Assembly: GCF_000425545.1 (NCBI RefSeq)
Contig: NZ_AUDQ01000007.1
Span: 90,462-154,461 of the forward strand
Source of the DNA: Sporosarcina ureae DSM 2281
GTDB lineage: Bacteria; Bacillota; Bacilli; Bacillales_A; Planococcaceae
Length of the DNA: 64,000 nucleotides
Reading direction: 5' to 3'
Part shown: in pieces, positions 57,022 through 64,000 of the stretch
Layout of the letters: each line of letters opens with the position of its first letter
How positions within the stretch are numbered: the stretch's first letter is position 1
Notes under the pieces: model-generated
The model's database searches: none
Seen by the model: only the letters and a program-made list of their open reading frames with translations
Told to the model about the DNA's origin: nothing
Made by a program: the position numbers and the translations under genes

Positions 57022-59190
57022 TTAATTCATTGTCAATTCATTCAACAGCTCCCCTAATTTTTTCACGCTAGCTGTTTCCTCTGTTACGGTTTGTTCCAGT
57101 AGCTTTTTCTGTCTGTCAAGCGCACTCGACAGTGTTTTGATTTCTACTGACAGATCCGGCTTCGTTTGTTCCTTCTTTGCCTTCAAAGACTTGATCGTAT
57201 CAAATAAATCTTCATGGTCCACAATCCGTCCAGCACCCCACATCAGCTGCTCTTTCGGTGCTTTGATCACATAGTCCGTGAAGTAGTTGAATACTTCCTG
57301 ATCGAAGTCATACGCATACCAGTTGTTGTCAATTGCGTGCAAGTACTCGTCCAATGGAGTGGCGATATCTCCTGTAGTTAATGCCTCAATAGAAGCAGTT
57401 AAGTTTTTTACGTTATTTTGCGCATGTTCGTGAGGGAAAATCGGTTCATCTTCCCACGTCAATCGCACGAATTGGTCTTCCGCATATTTATAAGCAGCCA
57501 ACAAGTCGCTATTCAACTCACGACTTTCTTCGTACAGCTTCTTCGCTCGGTCTGCATCCTCGTTTTTGAGTGCTTCCGCATACTCTTTATTAATGTCAGC
57601 GACTTTTGCATTCACTTCTTCTGCACTAGACATCGCGTGATCGATCTCTGTCGTCAAGTCGTCCGAAGTAACAGATGCCTGTTTAAATGCATCGGCATCG
57701 ATCAAGTCTTTCATTGCCTGCAGACGTGTTGTGAAGTCTAACGGTACAATTGCCGTTTGATCGTAATGTATTGTCAATAAACCATAAAGGTTTAAGTGGA
57801 ATTTCAGTGCCTCGGCGTTGAACGCGTCTTCGCTGTCGAATTGAGAATGATAATGAGAGTGCATAAATTCACTATCTTGGAAATCATTCCGAAGCGCTGG
57901 CACACCGGCAATACTGAATGAGAAATCATCTGACCATGTACGTAGTGGAGAAACGACTGAAATCCCATCTTTGTACACATCGGATAATGGCGGTACTTCT
58001 TTTGCGAACTCCGTCAAGTAGTTATTCAACTCGTAAGTCGAGCGAATTTCATCTTGTGTCGTATGTTCAAATGCTGGAAGTTCGAAGTTCATATTCGCAA
58101 ACGTCTTTCCGACCCACTCGGGATGAATATTGAAGATTTGATTGTAGGCACCTGTCGACCAGTCGTATCGAGTATTCGACTTACCCCATTCTTCCGCTGC
58201 AATCGCATTGAAAATAATGGTCTTTTCTGGTTGATAACCGCTGTCAATCATCCCTTTAGCGATTCCCAACATCATGCCGATTGCTGCATTGTCATCTTGG
58301 AAGCCCGCGAAATACGAATCATAATGGCCAGATAACAGAATATAGGAATCCGGATCTTTTCCGACGATTTTCCCGTAATAATTATACGCTTCCTGATCCA
58401 TCTTCACAGTAGATTTTGCATCAAATTTCACGGTAAGCGTGTCATTTTTACTTGCTTCTAGTGCCTTTTTCAGTTCACCTGCATCGGTCTGAGACATCGA
58501 GAATGCAGGAGCATCGTCCGGTCCACAAATATCCTGTGTATTCAACGCATCTGGATCCACTTCGGCATAGCCAGCTTCCTGCACCGCGATGACCCCCGCC
58601 GCCCCTTTCACATGCGCTTGATAAGTAGGGTAATTAATCCACCATTCTTCTCGCTGATTGATGTCAATTAACACGAGTTTCCCTTCGATATCCAACCCTT
58701 CCAAATCTGCTGCAGTCCCTTTACCTGCATAGACGATCTCAAGTTCTTTCACACCGTTCGTATCAAAGTTCACTTGATAGCCGCCTAGTACAGCTAAATG
58801 CTCTTTACCGGCAGTATCTGTAAAGGTTAAATCGGCCTTCTCAAATTCCCAACTATCTACCGTAAATGCATCTTTCGTCACTTCGGTCAGTCCGATTTTC
58901 TTCATTTCTTCTCCAATTTTCTCCCCTGTCTTTCGTTCTGCTTCTGAACCTGCAGTACGATAGCCAAGTTTCTCATTGGTTTTATATTCTTCCATTCCTT
59001 TAGCGAATTCAAAAGCATATTTTACATCTACTTTAGACAAGTACTTGTCCTTTTCATCTGAGAGTGGAGCGGTCTTTACGTCCTCTACAGGCTCTTTCTT
59101 CTCTTTGGAAGTATCTTCTTTTGGCGTACACGCAACGAGTGACGTTGCAACGAGCATGGACAACGTTAAGTAACTCACCATCTTTTTCAT
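57022..59190 (-). CDS. M28-family zinc aminopeptidase, lipoprotein
   Basis: 722 residues. Lipobox SLVACTPK with Cys21. PA-like insert at about 170-270 (GVIAVQEAGYAEVDP). Zinc site in YILLSGHYDSYFAGFQDDNAA and IAAEEWGKSNTRYD, a downstream FELPAFEHTT. The C-terminal 250 residues are helical and resemble M28 lipoprotein homologues in other Bacilli. Digests peptides at the outer membrane face. Start ATG follows AAAAGGACTG. Confidence 0.85.
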   Translation of the reverse strand: MKKMVSYLTLSMLVATSLVACTPKEDTSKEKKEPVEDVKTAPLSDEKDKYLSKVDVKYAFEFAKGMEEYKTNEKLGYRTAGSEAERKTGEKIGEEMKKIGLTEVTKDAFTVDSWEFEKADLTFTDTAGKEHLAVLGGYQVNFDTNGVKELEIVYAGKGTAADLEGLDIEGKLVLIDINQREEWWINYPTYQAHVKGAAGVIAVQEAGYAEVDPDALNTQDICGPDDAPAFSMSQTDAGELKKALEASKNDTLTVKFDAKSTVKMDQEAYNYYGKIVGKDPDSYILLSGHYDSYFAGFQDDNAAIGMMLGIAKGMIDSGYQPEKTIIFNAIAAEEWGKSNTRYDWSTGAYNQIFNIHPEWVGKTFANMNFELPAFEHTTQDEIRSTYELNNYLTEFAKEVPPLSDVYKDGISVVSPLRTWSDDFSFSIAGVPALRNDFQDSEFMHSHYHSQFDSEDAFNAEALKFHLNLYGLLTIHYDQTAIVPLDFTTRLQAMKDLIDADAFKQASVTSDDLTTEIDHAMSSAEEVNAKVADINKEYAEALKNEDADRAKKLYEESRELNSDLLAAYKYAEDQFVRLTWEDEPIFPHEHAQNNVKNLTASIEALTTGDIATPLDEYLHAIDNNWYAYDFDQEVFNYFTDYVIKAPKEQLMWGAGRIVDHEDLFDTIKSLKAKKEQTKPDLSVEIKTLSSALDRQKKLLEQTVTEETASVKKLGELLNELTMN

Positions 59191-59576
59191 TTATCACAGT
59201 CCTTTTCATTTATTGCAATCAATTCATTAAACGATAGAGTGAGAGTTTTCGCAATAGTTTTTTGGGTTTTTATCACGAATTCTATTGAATATTTTTGATG
59301 AGTTATATTTTTAATGGATCACAGCAAACAAAACGCATTTATGTTTGCTTTGATTCTACCGATGAATGGAGTTTGTTTGAATGGCCATTTGTCTTTCAGC
59401 GTCCAAAACTTTATCAATAGTGATTTGCTGAACTCTAAACTCAACCTTTCTAGTTTTTCTATTTCAACTAGGTTAAAATTCTCCATTCTCAACTTCTCCC
59501 TAATTTTTACAAACCAAAAAACCGCGTAAATTTAAGTTATAAAACTTGGTTTCACACGGCTTTAATTTTGCTGTCA
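59191..59576. other. Intergenic region, AT-rich
   Basis: 386 bases with no good ORF. A probable terminator for the OsmC gene (GCCGTGTGAAA / TTTACGCGGTTTTTT on the minus strand, inner AAGTT/AACTT hairpin) lies at 59518-59567. Confidence 0.45.
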
Positions 59577-60035
59577 TTATTTCTTTATCCATTTCGATTC
59601 AACAGGAATCCCTGCATCAGCAAATAGATTATATACCGGGCATCTTCTTTCTACTTCTGCTTTTAATTGCTCAATCGCCTCGTCTGACTCATTCGTAGTG
59701 ATTTCACAAACAAAACGAACTTTTTGGAAATGAGTTTTTATGCCTGCTTCCCCCATCAAACCTCTAGCATCCACGATTCCCGTCGTATCAAAATTAATTG
59801 CTGTAAAAGTAAAGTCTTGTTCGTGAGCAATTAATGGAATCATTACTGCTTTACAGCCATTTAGCGCAGCTGCGATAAACTCAAGTGGATTTGCCCCAGT
59901 ATCAGTTCCACCTAAGTGAACAGGTTCATCCATCGGAAATCCTTCAAAATCCCGGATCGTATGTGTAGAGCGAACCCCTTCATCCCACTTCGCTGTAGCA
60001 GAAATCTTTACTAACGTATTGTTTGTTGTTGACAT
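59577..60035 (-). CDS. OsmC/Ohr-family protein
   Basis: 152 residues: HTIRDFEGFPMDEPVHLGGTDTGANPLEFIAAALNGCKAVM with Cys near 69, and EVERRCPVYNLFADAG with the second Cys. This is the OsmC-like clade (YhfA/SufE-adjacent type) rather than Ohr. Thiol peroxidase activity is probable. The ATG at 60035 fits AAGGGG; one three codons upstream is too close. Confidence 0.88.
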   Translation of the reverse strand: MSTTNNTLVKISATAKWDEGVRSTHTIRDFEGFPMDEPVHLGGTDTGANPLEFIAAALNGCKAVMIPLIAHEQDFTFTAINFDTTGIVDARGLMGEAGIKTHFQKVRFVCEITTNESDEAIEQLKAEVERRCPVYNLFADAGIPVESKWIKK

Positions 60036-60236
60036 AAAACGCATCCCCTTTTAATTCATACTATTATAATATGTATTGTAGCATATAGAAGTACTGAATG
60101 TAATAGGAAATGAAAAGTTATTGTACAAATTCACAGAAATTTATAAAATATGTGAGAAATATACGATAAGATCAGCTAGTCAGTCATTATACACTTTGAC
60201 TCGCTTGATAAATAGTGAACAGACAAAACCAATAAT

Positions 60237-61620
60237 TTATATGATCGTCGCAAATAAAAATGCATTCTGTACACCTGAAATGACCGCTTCCGCTTGATGA
60301 GCAGCTGTAATCTGGTCGCTGATATTTCGTAAGAATGTATTTTGTGACGTATTTAATATAGTAATCCCAATCGCTGTACCAATTGCTCCAGACGTTTGGA
60401 TCACGGAGTTAACGATCGCCGTACCATCAGGGTAGCGGTTTAACTGTAGCGAGTTTATTCCATTTGTTTGAGATGGCTTCGTCACCATCGACATACTCAT
60501 CATTAATAACATAACGAAGATGATAATTAAGTAAAAACTAGTTGTCGATGAAATCGTCGCAAAAAATAGCGCAGCCGCAGTACTAATTGTAAATCCACCA
60601 ATAACTAAGCCTCGCGGGCCATAGCGATCAAAAATACGTCCGCTACCATCGACATAATACCGTTAAAAATACCACCAGGTAACAGTAACAGACCTGCTTT
60701 CGAAGCAGATAAACCTAGTCCTGCTTGCATAAATAAAGGCAATAAAACATTGGAGGAGAATATAATTAGATTCGCAAACAACGTAATGATAATGCCTAAT
60801 GTAAACATTAGATGCTTAAACACTTCCAAATGAAGCATCGGTTCTTTAATAGATAATTGACGAAAAGCATATTCAACGAGGGCGATCAAGCCGATTACAA
60901 ACGCTACAATCACAATCGGACTTGACCATCCTTCACTTTCGCCCGCAAAGCTAAATCCAAAGACAATACCGCCAAAACCAATGGTAGACAGAATAATGGA
61001 TAACACATCGATCTTTTGCTTCTGAACAGCGGATAAATTGGGCAAGTAAATAATACCAAATACCAATGCGAAAATGAGGATCGGAGCGATTATCCAAAAA
61101 ATCATATGCCAATTGAAATAATCAATAATCAATCCCGCAGATATCGGACCAATAGCAGGCGCAAACATCATCACAAGGCCTACTAACCCCATCCCAGTCC
61201 CTCTTTTCCAAGGTGGAAAGAGCATAAGAACTGTATGGAATAACAATGGCACCAGTAAACCCGTACCGATCGCTTGAATAATTCGTCCAGTTAACAATAT
61301 AGTGAAAGTCGGAGAAACCGCAGCTATCAGTACACCCGCGATAGAAAAGCTCATACTCGTGATAAAAAGATTCCTTGTCGGAACACGTTTGATGAGTAAT
61401 CCTGAAATGGGAATGATAATACCGAGTACGAGTAAATATCCCGTAGTTAACCACTGCACCGTAGATGCAGAAATAGCGAATTTCTTTATCAAGTCATTCA
61501 TCGTCATATTTAATGCTGTTTCACTAAATAATCCGATAAATCCACCAATCAATAGCACAGTCATGATCGGGGCGACTTTTAATTCTTTATTTTTATTTTT
61601 TCTTGTATTGAATCTTCCAT
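60237..61620 (-). pseudogene. MFS multidrug transporter (DHA2, 14-helix), frameshifted
   Basis: Coding sequence for an EmrB/LmrB-like drug:H+ antiporter. The main frame covers VAPIMTVLLIGGFIGLFSETALN through PGGIFNGIMSMV. At about 60650 GGRIFDRYGPRGL is expected, but one G is missing, so the frame shifts; the rest (NGINSLQLNRYPDGTAIVNSVIQ) is in another frame. The best SD/ATG (61620, MEDSIQEK) is out of frame with the main part by one base in an A-run. At least two single-base lesions, so the pump is inactive if the sequence is right. Confidence 0.8.
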
Positions 61621-61820
61621 ATATCGAACCTTCCTCCATAACTAATACTGACCATAAAAAATAAGATAACATCTAGCCACTGGGATAGCTAGATATCACC
61701 TCAGAAAAGTGCAGATATAGTGTGTTTGGGAAAGAAACAAACATTCATTTATTTTCATGCGTAGTATTTTTGTCCCCTATCACAAAGTCATAAGGAATAT
61801 CTACTTATCGCCATATCATT

Positions 61821-62243
61821 TTACTTACTTATCATTTCAGCTGGAGTAATCGCTTCATATGGAAGAAATGTCGTGCTAATTTTCGTAATGAACCAATTCT
61901 CACGACCCGGTTCCGGATTCTTTTCTACCGTAATCACTTTATGCCCTTTGCCGAAACTCGCATAGGATGTGATCAGGTCATATGCAAGAGTGAATTGTTG
62001 CTTTGTTTCACTGATTTTATGAACATGAACAATATGAATATTTGACACCCATGGACTAGATTGACCAGTTACCCAATTATTTTCTGCAAATTGCTTTTCT
62101 GTACGTTTTTGAAGTGCTGGGGATAATACTGCATGTTGAACAGCGCCACTACGGTTTTGCAGTCCTACTACCCATAGTTCAACAGTTTGTAAAGGCGTTC
62201 TAGTTTGCAGTCCATAAATAAAGGAACGTAATTGACTATCCAT
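61821..62243 (-). CDS. Hypothetical protein, 140 residues
   Basis: Soluble, with recognisable MDSQLRSFIYGLQTRTPLQ, VELWVVGLQNRSGAVQHAVLSP and ENWFITKISTTFLPYEA segments. No signal or membrane segment. I know of no function; it is probably conserved in Bacillales. The ATG with AAAGGTGA upstream at 62243 is preferred to an upstream in-frame codon. Confidence 0.65.
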   Translation of the reverse strand: MDSQLRSFIYGLQTRTPLQTVELWVVGLQNRSGAVQHAVLSPALQKRTEKQFAENNWVTGQSSPWVSNIHIVHVHKISETKQQFTLAYDLITSYASFGKGHKVITVEKNPEPGRENWFITKISTTFLPYEAITPAEMISK

Positions 62244-62449
62244 GCGACTGGTCACCTTTCGAAATACATTTCTAACATCGTATGTTTTGAAAGGTTTTCT
62301 GGCACCTAAATTTACCGCTGTTATCGTACCCTTTAATAGTATACTAAACTACTGATTTCTAAAATCAAACTTTCCTCTTAGTACGTCTAAAGATTTTCCA
62401 TTAATCATTACGGTGATATGATCTAGCTACTTTACGTCCGTTCAATTAT

Positions 62450-62935
62450 TTATTCCTTTTGTAATTGATCATTACGATCTTTAGTAGCCTCATCTAAAGT
62501 TGTTTGTATGGAGTGACTTTTTAAATATTCGTGTAAGACAATTTCGGCATGATCCATGACCTCTTTAATTCTACAAACACGTTGATCCTCTTCTTGCTCT
62601 AGTAACTGCCCATTGCTTTCATCTATCAATACTGTATGTTGTTTAGAATCTGAATTAGAACAATTAAACATGTTTTGTCTACCTTCAGTTGACAAAATAA
62701 CATCCAAAAATGTGATATGACTAGCTGGCCGTGATAATTCATATCCACCTTTTACACCAGGAACAGCCCTTATGATTCCATCTTTCCGTAACTGAGTCAT
62801 AATTTTCGATAAATAACTCTCCGATACGTTTAGCTTATTGGATAATTCTTTAATACCTATTTTGTCTTCACTCTCTGAATTAGCCAAATACACTAAGGCA
62901 TGTAACGCATAATCAGTACTTTTCGCAAATTGCAT
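62450..62935 (-). CDS. Rrf2-family transcriptional regulator
   Basis: 161 residues. Winged helix MQFAKSTDYALHALVYLAN, GIKELSNKLNVSESYLSKIMTQLRKDGIIRAVPGVKGGYELSRP (typical Rrf2). C-terminal region carries two cysteines (MFNCSNSD, QRVCRIKE) rather than the three of IscR-type [Fe-S] sensors. Start at MQFAK after GGGGTTG. Likely regulates a nearby gene, perhaps the MATE or MFS pump; not proven. Confidence 0.9.
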   Translation of the reverse strand: MQFAKSTDYALHALVYLANSESEDKIGIKELSNKLNVSESYLSKIMTQLRKDGIIRAVPGVKGGYELSRPASHITFLDVILSTEGRQNMFNCSNSDSKQHTVLIDESNGQLLEQEEDQRVCRIKEVMDHAEIVLHEYLKSHSIQTTLDEATKDRNDQLQKE

Positions 62936-63035
62936 TCTTTCAACCCCATTCATTGTATTTCTTCGTGTTTAAAACTATCCATAATATCTATAATAGACAA
63001 GTGAAAACCCTCCGAAAACTGTTTGAACGTACTCT

Positions 63036-63640
63036 TTATTCGTCTTGTCCTTTTACTAAAATAATCTCTTTATCTCGATAAAGCATAACACTCGCCAACA
63101 TAAATGATAGTACATCAGCAATAGGGAATGCAAGAAAGACCCCGTACACCCCGAAATAAATAGGTAAGATTATCACTAAAGGTACCAAGAAAAACACTTG
63201 TCTGGCAAGAGAAAGAATTAAAGCTTGTCTAGGTTTCCCTATAGCTTGGTAAATACCTCCGGCAATGATTTGTACGCCAACAATAAAATAAAGAGAAAAA
63301 ATGATTTGCATTGCATTTGATCCTATTTCTATAAATTCTGGGTCGCTTGTGAAAATTCCCATAGCATACTCAGGGAATAATTGAACTAGAAGAACGACGA
63401 CTACAGAAATAATCACAACATATCTTAAAGATAACCATATCGTCTTTCTCATTCTTTCATATAGTTTCGCACCGTAGTTGTACCCTACAATTGGTAACAT
63501 TCCCTGCATGATCCCGTTAATTGGCATAACCGCAAAGGCAATGACACGTTGGGCGACACCATAAGCTGCCAAATACATATCTCCCCCGTATTGAAGTAAC
63601 ATCGTATTAATCACTATAGCTACTAAGCTAAATGATGCAG
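63036..63640 (-). pseudogene. MATE efflux pump, C-terminal part, disrupted by the IS21 element
   Basis: About 200 residues of MATE C-terminal half: MLLQYGGDMYLAAYGVAQRV, MPINGIMQGMLPIVGYNYGA, and YQAIGKPRQALILSLARQVFF. Coding continues upstream in frame (ASFSLVAIVIN) to about 63640 and then meets TAG and IS21-type sequence. About 240 N-terminal residues are cut off, so the insertion has broken the gene. Confidence 0.85.
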
Positions 63641-64000
63641 TGTGTACAAAGGTGTAAACGTTAAACTAGATTCAACAGCTTTCAACAAATAAGAATCAAC
63701 AGTTTTCCACAAAAAAATCTACTTTCTATATACTGAAGCTAGTCTATAGAAAGAGAGGTATAGGAAGTGGAAAAGTGGATGGTTTACAATGAAATACATA
63801 GATTGCGTAAAGAAGGATTCTCTAACAGTGCAATCTCCAGAAAGCTCAAAATTTCTAGAAATAGGGTGATTGATTATGGGAAAATGAAACCAGATGAATT
63901 CTTCAAATTCACATTGTCTTTACAGACTAGAAGTAAGAAGTTAGATCCCTATCGAGATCAAATACTTGAATGGTTAAAGGAGCATCCGGATCTTTCCGGA
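63641..64000 (+). mobile_element. IS21-family insertion sequence, left end (partial)
   Basis: TGTGTACAAAGGTGTAAACG at 63641 marks the probable end. Two direct repeats (ATTCAACAGCTTTCAACAA, 63670-63688, and AATCAACAGTTTTCCACAA, 63694-63712) are spaced 24 bases, like the multiple transposase-binding sites at IS21 ends. The first ORF is istA. The element continues beyond the window. Confidence 0.75.
63767..64000 (+). CDS. istA: IS21-family transposase IstA, N-terminal part (truncated by window)
   Basis: GTG at 63767, after AGAGAGGTATAGGA, opens a frame for 78 residues. The N-terminal HTH (YNEIHRLRKEGFSNSAISRK) and KISRNRVIDYGKMKPDEFF are typical of IS21 IstA, which has a helix-turn-helix and an rve integrase domain. 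The catalytic domain and istB lie outside the window. Inserted into the MATE gene on the opposite strand. Confidence 0.9.
   Translation, partial: MEKWMVYNEIHRLRKEGFSNSAISRKLKISRNRVIDYGKMKPDEFFKFTLSLQTRSKKLDPYRDQILEWLKEHPDLSG

Noticed and set aside
59314..59529. 71-codon plus-strand ORF in the gap after the M28 peptidase
   Set aside because: No SD, overlaps the OsmC terminator; no family likeness.

Overview
The window comes from a spore-forming, low-to-mid-GC Bacillales, most likely a Sporosarcina-like member of the Planococcaceae. Supporting signs are an alpha/beta-type small acid-soluble spore protein, two bacilliredoxins (BrxB and a YtxJ/BrxC-like protein), a dfrA/thyA/ypjP/ypiP/brxB neighbourhood ordered as around Bacillus subtilis yplQ-dfrA-thyB-ypjP-ypiP-yphP, strong Shine-Dalgarno (SD) sequences, and a urea transporter beside a nickel/peptide-type ABC importer, as expected in a ureolytic genus. 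The genus is an inference from gene content. I saw no rRNA, tRNA, CRISPR array or prophage.

Layout: 1-3.9 kb holds the tail of a hemolysin III-family gene and the folate/thymidylate genes with the ypjP/ypiP/brxB group. 4-7.7 kb has a FabG-like reductase and a biotin locus (bioY divergent from bioD-bioA around a BirA operator). 7.8-15.7 kb has a D,D-carboxypeptidase, gamma-glutamyltransferase, a YhgE/Pip membrane protein, the SASP and glpD. 15.7-19.6 kb is a methionine-salvage operon mtnK-mtnW-mtnX-mtnD behind a long leader with its own terminator. 20-24 kb has a Lon-type AAA protease, an acyltransferase and a probable haem-binding membrane protein. 24.5-29.8 kb is an AT-rich accessory stretch of small membrane or orphan proteins and a dead old-yellow-enzyme gene. 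30-34.2 kb has hslO, an O-methyltransferase, an HxlR regulator, an MFS pump and an aldo/keto reductase remnant. 34.3-40.3 kb is a urea transporter plus five-gene ABC importer. 41.7-47 kb has an ABC exporter and a CueP/YdhK/two-component cassette. 47-50.7 kb has a CaCA antiporter and TPP-riboswitch-controlled thiC. 51-60 kb is dominated by redox-stress genes (aldo/keto reductase, YtxJ, ohr-gpx-ohrR, OsmC), a CPBP protease and an M28 peptidase. 60-64 kb has a frameshifted MFS pump, an Rrf2 regulator and a MATE gene cut by an IS21-family element that runs off the window.

The least expected signal is a dispersed family of intergenic hairpins of about 50-75 bp. Seven clear copies and two outliers mostly sit just after stop codons. 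They share a two-tier fold (outer arms AAAA-RYACC / GGTRY-TTTT, inner arms around CATGAATG / CATTCATG) with compensatory changes between copies, so they look like amplified bidirectional terminators rather than chance similarity. Other points worth a look: an uncharacterised leader before mtnK, a possible AUA start codon, a 25-residue peptide gene with an ideal SD, a perfect 21-bp inverted repeat, and an unusual number of single-base lesions that could be real decay or assembly indels.
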